A DNA stretch of 8,690 nucleotides, taken from Pleomorphochaeta sp964545735 (GTDB lineage: Bacteria > Spirochaetota > Spirochaetia > Sphaerochaetales > Sphaerochaetaceae). The position numbers and the translations under genes were made by a program. This document shows, piece after piece, positions 1-5,596 of this stretch (the stretch's first letter is position 1; every line of letters starts with the position of its first letter). The stretch covers positions 1 to 8,690 of the forward strand of contig CAZJGS010000105.1 in the NCBI GenBank assembly GCA_964545735.1, given 5' to 3'. The notes under the pieces are model-generated. The model did not search any database. It was not told the DNA's origin and saw only the letters and a list, made by a program, of their open reading frames with translations.

Positions 1-36
1 GGCTAGAAAACTCTTTGAGAAAAAGTAAAAACCTCT

Positions 37-84
37 TGTAGTGTAGGCTTTTCTTTAGCTTTGGGAGGGCCTACCTACATTTTT
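37..84 (+). terminator. Probable intrinsic terminator, possibly bidirectional
   Basis: A stem forms between 37-41 and 75-79 (TGTAG/CTACA), skips a bulged T at 42, continues through 43-48 paired with 69-74 (GTAGGC/GCCTAC), and can extend through G-U pairs to an 8-nt loop at about 55-62. Five T residues follow directly at 80-84. This would end a rightward gene left of the window. Read leftward, the Watson-Crick part of the stem remains and is followed after a few bases by T-rich sequence (complement of the A-runs at 20-31), so it may also stop transcripts of the minus-strand regulator ending at 232. Positions 85-231 show nothing else I can support. Confidence 0.6.
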
Positions 85-231
85 ATCACAATAAATAATA
101 TAGTCCTACTTGTCTATCAGAGTATATTTGCAATCCTAAACCATTATTACCACATCATTGTCTTTTTTATATTATCAGAAAGAATTTACGAAGATTTTAA
201 GACTATTGATGAAAATTAGCAAAACAACTTA

Positions 232-975
232 TTAATACTTGGGAATATTTTTCTGTGTTGATTTTTTTTGTTTAGCGGTGCGGATTATTTGCTGAATTAC
301 TTCTTCCATGAAAATAAAGAAGATTGTTCTAGACTGCTCATAAGGCGCCAATGCTTTAGGGTTGGGATGATTCGTTAAATAAAATATATTATCACATTGA
401 TTGGTAAGCTCAAGATTATAGTTTTGTGCAATAATGACAACCTCAGCGCCTTTATTTGAGGCTTCACGGTAAATATCTTTAAAATTTCTATAGGTACCGG
501 TAACAGTAAATATGAGAAGTAGTGTAGAGGAGTCTGTCATTGAAGCCACACTCAAATCATCGACTACTGCCATTACTACTTTGGGACATACTGTGCGCAG
601 TCGATATTCTAGGTACTGGGCAAATAAGAGAGAGGGACCATAACCAAAGAGAATTATTCTCTCATGTTTGTTGATAAGATTAATCATTTCATCAACAACC
701 GTATCATCAAATTGATTAATAAACTCTTGAATTCTCTCAAGCTCAGGAGAGTCAGATCTGCTTGTCATCTCCTTGTTATAGAGAAATTCTACGTATTGTT
801 TGAAGTTTGTAAATCCAATTTTTTTCGAAAATTTTGAAATTTTGGAGACAGAACAATCACACAATCTAGCAGCTTCTGTGATGCGTAATGTAGAGCCTGA
901 TTCAGAGGCTTTTTTCAGTGTCTGATGAATTTGTTTTTCAAGTGTGTTTAATGAAGTGAAATCAATGCGTATCAT
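232..975 (-). CDS. MurR/RpiR family transcriptional regulator (HTH + SIS)
   Basis: This is a 247-residue DNA-binding regulator of the RpiR family. Residues about 12-70 form the N-terminal HTH_6 domain, with the helix-turn-helix near 31-52 (ITEAARLCDCSVSKISKFSK). Residues about 95-235 form a SIS domain, the fold that normally binds phosphosugars; the start of the fold is visible as ILFGYGPS at 108-115. The usual SxSGxT phosphate-binding motif appears as TVTGTY (157-162), so the ligand may not be a standard sugar phosphate. Length is a little short of the usual 270-290. The ATG at 973-975 is preceded by GAGGA (984-988 on the complement) with 8-nt spacing. It is transcribed divergently from the oxidase-etf genes, with palindromes between them, which suggests it controls that operon and perhaps itself. 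Family is clear; ligand and sign of regulation (activator or repressor) are unknown. Confidence 0.92.
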   Translation of the reverse strand: MIRIDFTSLNTLEKQIHQTLKKASESGSTLRITEAARLCDCSVSKISKFSKKIGFTNFKQYVEFLYNKEMTSRSDSPELERIQEFINQFDDTVVDEMINLINKHERIILFGYGPSLLFAQYLEYRLRTVCPKVVMAVVDDLSVASMTDSSTLLLIFTVTGTYRNFKDIYREASNKGAEVVIIAQNYNLELTNQCDNIFYLTNHPNPKALAPYEQSRTIFFIFMEEVIQQIIRTAKQKKSTQKNIPKY

Positions 976-998
976 GCTTTTTGTCCTCTAATAATTTT

Positions 999-1027
999 AT
1001 TGTAGCATATCCTATTAAAGACTGTAA
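999..1027 (-). promoter_or_regulatory. Candidate extended -10 promoter of the rpiR-type gene
   Basis: On the minus strand TGCTACAAT (1007 down to 999) gives an extended -10 element, TACAAT with an upstream TG. The -35 position, 17 bp away at 1022-1027, reads TTACAG and is weak, as is common with extended -10 promoters. The predicted start would lie about 15-20 nt before the ATG. The 24-bp palindrome at 1032-1055 sits directly upstream, where a bound regulator could touch this promoter. Confidence 0.45.
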
Positions 1028-1031
1028 GTAA

Positions 1032-1055
1032 AAAATTGGAAAATTTTCCAATTTT
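1032..1055. promoter_or_regulatory. Perfect 24-bp palindrome, probable operator 1
   Basis: Half-site AAAATTGGAAAA at 1032-1043 is followed immediately by its exact reverse complement at 1044-1055, with no mismatch and no spacer. It lies between the divergent regulator and oxidase genes. Dimeric HTH regulators bind such dyads, and RpiR-family sites are often A/T-rich GAAA/TTTC palindromes, so the neighbouring regulator is the natural candidate. The binding itself is inferred. Confidence 0.65.
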
Positions 1056-1116
1056 AATGTGTAAATAGCCATATATTTAGAAATATTTCCAAATTCCTTG
1101 ACCTTTTACACATTAA
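1054..1116. repeat. 12-bp inverted repeat spanning operator 2
   Basis: TTAATGTGTAAA at 1054-1065 is matched exactly by its reverse complement TTTACACATTAA at 1105-1116. The dyad centre, position 1085, coincides within half a base with the centre of the inner palindrome at 1075-1094. The right arm lies inside the spacer of the candidate rightward promoter. Both candidate transcription starts point away from this stretch, so it should act as DNA rather than as an RNA hairpin. It could be a pair of sites for a second regulator about 51 bp apart. Confidence 0.55.
1075..1094. promoter_or_regulatory. Imperfect 20-bp palindrome, probable operator 2
   Basis: Nine of ten base pairs are symmetric in ATTTAGAAATATTTCCAAAT; only 1079/1090 break the dyad. 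It matches the central 20 bases of operator 1 (1034-1053) at 15 positions, and the centres are 41 bp apart, close to four helical turns. It lies immediately upstream of the -35 element of the rightward promoter. Cooperative binding of one regulator to both sites is a reasonable inference. Confidence 0.55.
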
Positions 1117-1126
1117 CACTTAAAGT
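1098..1126 (+). promoter_or_regulatory. Candidate promoter of the oxidase-etfBA operon
   Basis: TTGACC (1098-1103) is separated by 17 bp from TAAAGT (1121-1126), giving 5 of 6 and 4 of 6 matches to sigma-70-type boxes. Transcription would begin near 1133 and leave a leader of about 60 nt. The weak -10 and the operator-like dyad abutting the -35 box suggest a controlled promoter. Confidence 0.45.
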
Positions 1127-1136
1127 AATAAGGAAT

Positions 1137-1158
1137 GAGTATACCACAGGGGTATCTC
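1137..1158 (+). other. Small 5'-leader hairpin
   Basis: GAG (1137-1139) and ATACC (1141-1145) pair with GGTAT (1151-1155) and CTC (1156-1158), with one bulged T and a 5-nt loop. It would sit almost at the 5' end of the transcript from the candidate promoter, a usual place for an mRNA-stabilising stem. No known riboswitch pattern is recognisable. Confidence 0.3.
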
Positions 1159-1193
1159 AATACAAGAGGATTTATCTTTAGGAGGAACAAATC

Positions 1194-2339
1194 TTGGATA
1201 CAAAAAAAATACTTAAGCAATTAGTAAATATGCTCTCTCAAGAGCAAGTCAACACAGACGGTGATGCACTATACGATGCAGCAGCAGACAGATACAAAAA
1301 ATATGCCAAGGCTCGTAAGGTCTTAAATGTTCCCACACCTATAGCAATAGTTTATCCTAAAGATACAGAAGAAGTGAAAAAGCTCCTTATGTATTGTAAT
1401 GATAACACTATAAACGTTATCCCTAGAGGAGGCAAAACTGCTACAGAAGGTGGGCTTGAAAACTGGAAGGATATTACCATTGTAATTGACGCTCTTCATC
1501 TTGATTCAATAATTAAGATTGATACTTACAATTCACAGGCCACAGTACAGGCAGGGGTTCCTCTACAAACATTGGAAGATGAGCTTAGAAAAGTTGGTTT
1601 CACCACTGGACACTCTCCACAATCAAAACCTGTAGCAAAATATGGTGGTTTGGTTGCTACACGAAGTATCGGTCAACTTTCGACCCTTTATGGTGGAATA
1701 GAAGATATGGTAGTGGGACTTGAATGTGTTTTCCCTAACGGTCATATATCAAGAATCAAGAACGTTCCTCGTAGATCTGGTGGGCCTGATATTCGTCACA
1801 TTGCAATTGGCAATGAAGGNNNNNNNNNNNNNNNNNNNNNNNNNNNNNNNNNNNNNNNNNNNNNNNNNNNNNNNNNNNNNNNNNNNNNNNNNNNNNNNNN
1901 NNNNNNNNNNNNNNNNNNNGAAATTTCAGCTGATTGGGAAACAATTCCTAAGCTTTACAATAGTGTAATCAAACGTATAAAAGCTGAATATCCCCGTGTA
2001 AAAGACCTTACAATGCTTGGTGGACACTCTTCCCACTCATACTTGAATGGTACAAACATGTATTTTGTATATAACTATAAAATTTTATGTGAACCAGAGG
2101 ATGAGTTGATTATTTACCACCATCCAATGCAAAAGATTATTGTAGAAGAAACCCTAAAATTTGGCGGATCTATGTGTCATCATCACGGTATTGGAAAATA
2201 CCGTAGCGAGTGGACAAAAGATGAGCATGGATCAGCATACTACATGCTAGAGAAGCTTAAAGAAGCTTTTGATCCTAAGGGAATCATGAACTATGGTACT
2301 ATTTTTCCACAAGAAGATGGATTAAAATATATCAAGTAG
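1194..2339 (+). CDS. FAD-binding oxidase, alkyl-DHAP-synthase-like (VAO/PCMH type), with assembly gap
   Basis: This flavoprotein belongs to the vanillyl-alcohol-oxidase/GlcD superfamily. The N-terminal FAD domain (about 45-209) shows PRGGKTATEGG (77-87), VQAGV (118-122), TGHSPQS (138-144), an ATRSIGQLSTLYGGIEDMV stretch (155-173) and GPDIRHIAIGNE (197-208). After the gap the C-terminal domain carries CHHHGIGKYRSEW (328-340) and FDPKGIMNYG near the end. The triple histidine and its setting resemble alkyldihydroxyacetonephosphate synthase more than GlcD or lactate dehydrogenase, but the etfBA genes downstream point to a dehydrogenase that hands electrons to ETF. Substrate is unknown; a 2-hydroxyacid is the conservative guess. 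The start is TTG, fixed by AGGAGG at 1180-1185 with 8-nt spacing; no ATG fits better. The 381 residues, 34 of them placeholder, are short for the family, so the true gap is probably several hundred bases. It is first in a probable operon with etfB and etfA. Confidence 0.85.
   Translation: MDTKKILKQLVNMLSQEQVNTDGDALYDAAADRYKKYAKARKVLNVPTPIAIVYPKDTEEVKKLLMYCNDNTINVIPRGGKTATEGGLENWKDITIVIDALHLDSIIKIDTYNSQATVQAGVPLQTLEDELRKVGFTTGHSPQSKPVAKYGGLVATRSIGQLSTLYGGIEDMVVGLECVFPNGHISRIKNVPRRSGGPDIRHIAIGNEXXXXXXXXXXXXXXXXXXXXXXXXXXXXXXXXXXEISADWETIPKLYNSVIKRIKAEYPRVKDLTMLGGHSSHSYLNGTNMYFVYNYKILCEPEDELIIYHHPMQKIIVEETLKFGGSMCHHHGIGKYRSEWTKDEHGSAYYMLEKLKEAFDPKGIMNYGTIFPQEDGLKYIK
1820..1919. other. Assembly gap (100 N)
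   Basis: Exactly 100 unknown bases lie inside the oxidase gene, a length commonly used as a placeholder for a gap of unknown size. The flanks, IGNEG before and EISADWETIP after, correspond to parts of the AGPS-like fold that are normally well over 100 residues apart. The two flanks read in the same frame across the placeholder, but that is expected one time in three by chance. Confidence 0.97.
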
Positions 2340-2353
2340 TATAAGAATGTACT

Positions 2354-2384
2354 CCATGGCAATATCGATATGGTAGTGCCATGG
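2354..2384 (+). other. Intercistronic hairpin between oxidase gene and etfB
   Basis: CCATGGCA (2354-2361) pairs perfectly with TGCCATGG (2377-2384). Beyond one A/G mismatch, four further pairs (one of them G-U) lead to a 5-nt loop. No T-run follows, so it is not a classical terminator. It lies 15 nt after the oxidase stop in a 109-nt spacer, unlike the tight etfB-etfA junction, and may be a processing or stability element that sets different transcript levels. Confidence 0.45.
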
Positions 2385-2448
2385 TTAGTGCTGTATTAAG
2401 GATGAAATACCATGCAACGCGCAGCGCAACAGAGGAGAAGTATCATAT

Positions 2449-3243
2449 ATGCATATAGTTTGTGTAGTGAAGTTTGTCCCAGATGTGGACAACTTTAGCT
2501 ATAACTATGAGAATCACACTATCGTAAGGGAGAATAGCACTATGCTTATCAATCCCGATGATGCGTGTGCATTAGGTTTTGCACTCAAGATGAAAAAGAG
2601 GAATCCTCAGACTTTCATCGAGGTTGTGACTATGGCCCCTGCCTCTATTATCCCACACTTAGAGGATATCCTTAGAGTGGGCTTTGATAAGGCAACACTT
2701 ATTAGTGACTCTTTGTATGCAGGCAGTGATACCTACGCAACAAGCAAAATTCTAACTCAATATCTCAAGGACATTGAGTATGATTGCATTCTTAGCGGAA
2801 CACATTCTATCGATGGTGATACTAGTCATGTGCCATCTCAAATTGCACAGTGTCTAAATCTTGATCATCTTAACTCTATACAACACATTGAAGAAGATAG
2901 CTTTACTAGGTCTTCTGCCACAGTTAAGGTAGAAAGTGAAAGCTCCTCAATAACTTATGAGATAGCTCTGCCAGCTCTTTTAAGTCTTACAAGAGATTCA
3001 TCCTATCGACTACCATATGTGCGTTATAAAAATCTAAATCTTGATGTTTCAGATAAATTACAAGTTGTATCAAACAAGCTTTTAGGGCTTTCCCCTAAGA
3101 GTGTTGGATTAAAAGGATCCCTTACTAAGGTCCTTAGTACCCATACGAAAAAATACGAAACTCGAGATAAAATAATAGTATCTAGTGATGATAGTGGTGT
3201 TGAGATAGTATATGAATTTCTGAAGAATAAGGGATTTATCTGA
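2449..3243 (+). CDS. etfB: Electron transfer flavoprotein beta subunit
   Basis: EtfB (264 residues) forms with EtfA the soluble heterodimer that accepts electrons from flavoprotein dehydrogenases. Family landmarks are KFVPDVD (8-14), NPDDACALGFALKMK (35-49), the block ATLISDSLYAGSDTYATSKI (82-101), and IDGDTSHVPSQIA (121-133). The DGDT motif and the later VGLKGSLT segment resemble ETFs of the NADH-binding, electron-bifurcating or confurcating class rather than the mitochondrial-type ETF; this class assignment is an inference from motif recall. The ATG at 2449 follows AGGAG (2433-2437) with an 11-nt spacer, slightly long. It lies 109 bp after the oxidase gene and 1 bp before etfA on the same strand, so co-transcription is likely. 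The adjacent AGPS-like oxidase is the probable partner dehydrogenase. Confidence 0.93.
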   Translation: MHIVCVVKFVPDVDNFSYNYENHTIVRENSTMLINPDDACALGFALKMKKRNPQTFIEVVTMAPASIIPHLEDILRVGFDKATLISDSLYAGSDTYATSKILTQYLKDIEYDCILSGTHSIDGDTSHVPSQIAQCLNLDHLNSIQHIEEDSFTRSSATVKVESESSSITYEIALPALLSLTRDSSYRLPYVRYKNLNLDVSDKLQVVSNKLLGLSPKSVGLKGSLTKVLSTHTKKYETRDKIIVSSDDSGVEIVYEFLKNKGFI

Positions 3244-3244
3244 T

Positions 3245-4183
3245 ATGAAAAAAGTACTGATTTATATAGAAAAGAGCTATTGTGATCAAGCCTTAGGCCT
3301 TATAGAGGTTACTAGGCAATTGTACCCTGATCAACAGGTAAAAACCTATGCACTAATAATCAACTCAGAAGTCCCCTCATGTTTAGAGGGGGTATGTGAT
3401 GTACTATTAACTTTAGATGATAAATTTTTACAATTTTTTGACCAAAAAGGAATAGCAGACGTTTTCACTCAAGTGAACAAGCAATACTCCTTTGATGCCA
3501 TACTGTTTTTAGCAACCCCAATGGGTCGTTGTATTGCTCCATCGGTGGCAATGAAGCTTGATACCGGGCTAGTTGCTGATGTTACTGCTATTTCTAACCA
3601 AGATGGGCAAGTTAGTCTGATACGACCAGCTTATAGTGGTAAAATTATGGCAGGAATCTGCATTACAGGTGAAGGTCCTATTATGATGAGCGTGCATAGC
3701 GGTATTTTTACCTACCAGAAAGGTAAGGATGTAGTGAGTACTCATGTTGCACTAACAAATCTCTCTTACCGATATGCAAATATTAAAGTCAAGGACAGAC
3801 AAGAAAAAAGTATCCCCTATGATATTAGAAAAAGTACTGTGCTTGTCTCTGGTGGAGCTGGCTGTACTGATATAGAGAAACTTCAAAATCTAGCTACATT
3901 GCTTAACGGGCACGTAAGTGCCTCAAGAGCTGTGGTAGATAAGGGTCTTGTTTCAAGGGCGATACAGGTTGGGCAATCAGGTAAAACGGTAAGTCCTTCT
4001 CTCTATATTGCCTTAGGAATTCATGGTGCTTTACAACATGTGGAAGGACTTAAAGATATTCCTTATATAATATCAGTAAATACAAATAAAGATGCTCCCA
4101 TTTGTAGCATCTCAGATATTGTAGTTGAAGGTGATGCACTTTTATTTCTTACAAAACTCATACAAAAAATTGAAGAAGTATAG
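3245..4183 (+). CDS. etfA: Electron transfer flavoprotein alpha subunit
   Basis: EtfA (312 residues) is the FAD-carrying partner of EtfB. The N-terminal domain (about 1-185) contains the family patterns GRCIAPSVAMKLDTGLVADV (94-113) and RPAYSGKIMAGI (127-138). The C-terminal FAD-binding domain shows VSGGAG (201-206), ASRAVVDKG (226-234), QVGQSGKTVSPSLYIALGI (241-259) with GALQH (261-265), and a final DIVVEGD (291-297). Length is typical of an EtfA with no extra N-terminal ferredoxin-like domain: there is no CxxCxxC cluster, unlike the EtfA of the Acetobacterium lactate dehydrogenase complex as I recall it. The start lies 1 bp after the etfB stop, preceded by a weak AAGGG, so translational coupling is likely. 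It is the last gene of the oxidase-etfBA group; no strong terminator follows immediately. Confidence 0.94.
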   Translation: MKKVLIYIEKSYCDQALGLIEVTRQLYPDQQVKTYALIINSEVPSCLEGVCDVLLTLDDKFLQFFDQKGIADVFTQVNKQYSFDAILFLATPMGRCIAPSVAMKLDTGLVADVTAISNQDGQVSLIRPAYSGKIMAGICITGEGPIMMSVHSGIFTYQKGKDVVSTHVALTNLSYRYANIKVKDRQEKSIPYDIRKSTVLVSGGAGCTDIEKLQNLATLLNGHVSASRAVVDKGLVSRAIQVGQSGKTVSPSLYIALGIHGALQHVEGLKDIPYIISVNTNKDAPICSISDIVVEGDALLFLTKLIQKIEEV

Positions 4184-4225
4184 CAATACTGAATGTGTTT
4201 TGCTTTTGGAAGTAGATTCAATTTT

Positions 4226-4280
4226 GCCAAATTGGCTATAATAGTTATAGCTTGACAAACTATTGCACATAACGTTAAAT
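4226..4280 (+). promoter_or_regulatory. Candidate dpp promoter overlapped by palindromes
   Basis: A perfect -35 box TTGACA (4252-4257) is spaced 17 bp from TTAAAT (4275-4280, 4 of 6 matches). Directly upstream are GCCAAATTGGC (4226-4236) and GCTATAATAGTTATAGC (4235-4251), two back-to-back dyads that share bases. A third pair, AATAGTT (4240-4246) with AACTATT (4258-4264), brackets the -35 box. A transcript would start near 4287, leaving about 340 nt before dppB. The clustering suggests an operator, but none matches the sites at 1032-1094 closely. Confidence 0.4.
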
Positions 4281-4350
4281 TAAATACTAGGTTACATTAT
4301 AAACTCCTATCAATCTAATTAGTTCGTTTTTAGACAGCTTTTTTGATTTT

Positions 4351-4391
4351 CCCAAAGTAGTATATTCTTTATTACTTGTGGGCATATTTTT
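4351..4391 (+). terminator. Possible terminator or attenuator upstream of dpp genes
   Basis: CCCA (4351-4354) pairs with TGGG (4379-4382). After a bulged G the stem continues through AAGTAGTA (4355-4362) with TATTACTT (4370-4377), leaving a 7-nt loop, and a T5 run ends at 4391. It lies about 170 nt after the etfA stop, so it could end the etf transcript. It also lies downstream of the candidate promoter at 4252, so it could attenuate dpp transcription. The stem is mostly A-T, which lowers confidence. Confidence 0.4.
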
Positions 4392-4409
4392 CTTGTGTGG
4401 AGAATAGTA

Positions 4410-4575
4410 ATGAAAAGAAAAATAATTTTTCTTGCTCTATTTTAGTATTATTTACAACTTTCCTACTGTTTGTGGGAAAGATTCATAAGAATCTTCTGAA
4501 AAGATAATTAGACTAGTAGAACAGGTTTCTTACCTGGATGGCGTTAAGGTTTGTGTTGTTTATTATAGACGATAG
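4410..4575 (+). pseudogene. Decayed 5' remnant of a lipoprotein substrate-binding protein gene
   Basis: A ribosome site GGAG (4399-4402) is followed by ATG at 4410 and codons for MKRKIIFLALF, then a stop TAG at 4443. The hydrophobic run continues in another frame as VLFTTFLLFV (4445-4474). A third frame reads TVCGKDS (from 4465), a lipobox-like cysteine with a typical Gly-Lys start, then a stop and ESSEKIIRLVEQVSYLDGVK, another stop at 4573 and open reading to 4635. Put together, these look like a signal peptide, lipobox and mature start of a family-5 peptide-binding lipoprotein, broken by frameshifts and stops and missing nearly all of its roughly 500 codons. The position, directly before dppB, is where such a gene often sits. 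No database comparison was possible. Chance resemblance in AT-rich DNA, or a collapsed assembly, are the alternatives. Confidence 0.45.
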
Positions 4576-4627
4576 TTGCCAATGCTTACCCAGTACAAAA
4601 AAATTACGAATAGTTATAAGGAAAACC

Positions 4628-5596
4628 ATGAATAGAATACCACAGATAATTCTTAAAAGGCTTGGATCCTTGATTTTGACCTTGCTAGTTATGTCTTTCA
4701 TTATTTTCATGTTAGTGGAAATTATGCCTGGAGATGTAGCAGAGATGATTTTAGGGCAAAGTGCAACCCCCGAGGCATTAGCGGCTCTCCGTGAGGCAAG
4801 GGGACTTAATGATCCTGTACTTCAACGGTATGTACGTTGGGTTGGAGGTGTGATTACCGGAGATCTTGGAAATTCTGTCTATATGCAGGGAATTTCTATT
4901 AATTCAATTCTATGGCGTAGAGTTGGGCACTCTGTAATTCTTGCTCTCACAGCGTTTCTTATATTTGTTCCTTTTTCCATATTTTTCGGCGTGTTAGCTG
5001 GTGTAAAAGAGAAATCTAAGACAGATTCAATCATCTCATTCTTAGGGCTTGCTACGATGGCTTTGCCAGAGTTTGTATCAGGAGTATTTCTGATTACTGT
5101 TTTCGGTGTCATGCTAAAATGGTTACCTATTGTGAGTGTTATACCCATTGGTGAAAGTCTCTTCAATAACTTGCAAATTCTTATCATGCCAGCACTGTCC
5201 GTTACATTTGTTATGTTTGGATACGTTTCTAGAATGCAACGCTCTTCAATGATTCAGGTAATGCACTCTGACTACATTCGAGCTGCCATATTAAAAGGAA
5301 TGCCTAAAAAATATGTAATTTTCCGTCATGCGCTCAAGAATGCACTGCTACCAACGATTACTATTATTGGAATGAACATGGGGTGGTTGTTTGGTGGTCT
5401 TGTCGTTGTTGAAACCCTCTTTGGTTTTCCAGGCATGGGATCTTTACTTATGATTGCTATTAAGACACGTGATGTTCCTCTCATTGAGGCTTGTGTACTA
5501 TTAATCACTGTTATATTTTCACTTTCTACTACGATTACAGATATCTTGTATAGCTATCTAAATCCTAAAGTTCGCTTCCAAGGAGGTCAAAAATAA
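4628..5596 (+). CDS. dppB: Peptide/nickel-type ABC transporter permease, DppB-like
   Basis: This is one of two membrane subunits of a Dpp/Opp-type importer. From the ATG at 4628 the protein has 322 residues and begins with a short basic segment and a first membrane helix (about 12-31), then the conserved PGD (34-36). Further helices lie near 102-124, 136-158, 185-202, 240-262 and 286-308. The cytoplasmic EAA loop that contacts the ATPase is DYIRAAILKGMPKKYVIFRH (215-234), followed by ALLP (239-242), and GFPGMG (266-271) is typical. A longer in-frame start at 4538 exists, but 4628 has AAGGA at 4618-4622 and gives a normal DppB N-terminus. Its stop overlaps the dppC start by one base. Family is certain; the substrate (di- or oligopeptide, nickel, opine or glycoside) cannot be told, and no intact binding protein is present here. 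Confidence 0.93.
   Translation: MNRIPQIILKRLGSLILTLLVMSFIIFMLVEIMPGDVAEMILGQSATPEALAALREARGLNDPVLQRYVRWVGGVITGDLGNSVYMQGISINSILWRRVGHSVILALTAFLIFVPFSIFFGVLAGVKEKSKTDSIISFLGLATMALPEFVSGVFLITVFGVMLKWLPIVSVIPIGESLFNNLQILIMPALSVTFVMFGYVSRMQRSSMIQVMHSDYIRAAILKGMPKKYVIFRHALKNALLPTITIIGMNMGWLFGGLVVVETLFGFPGMGSLLMIAIKTRDVPLIEACVLLITVIFSLSTTITDILYSYLNPKVRFQGGQK

Noticed and set aside
1194..2339. Calling the oxidase a lactate or glycolate dehydrogenase (LctD/GlcD)
   Set aside because: The etfBA neighbourhood supports it, but the HHH motif and surrounding patterns fit the AGPS-like branch, and the missing segment prevents a firm assignment.
4237..4242. Perfect TATAAT as a -10 box
   Set aside because: No acceptable -35 lies 16-18 bp upstream, and it is part of a palindrome; the TTGACA at 4252 with TTAAAT gives a better pair.
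4184..4409. A riboswitch or T-box leader upstream of the dpp genes
   Set aside because: No T-box sequence or other recognisable aptamer core is present; only promoter-like, palindromic and terminator-like elements can be seen.
4538..4627. N-terminal extension of dppB to the ATG at 4538 (352 residues)
   Set aside because: It adds a hydrophilic, cysteine-containing segment not seen in DppB proteins and lacks a clear ribosome site; 4628 has AAGGA and gives the normal N-terminus.
4879..5187. Minus-strand open frames inside dppB, and similar ones inside dppC and the ATPase gene
   Set aside because: These are antisense shadows of well-supported membrane and ATPase genes, with no starts, motifs or spacing of their own.
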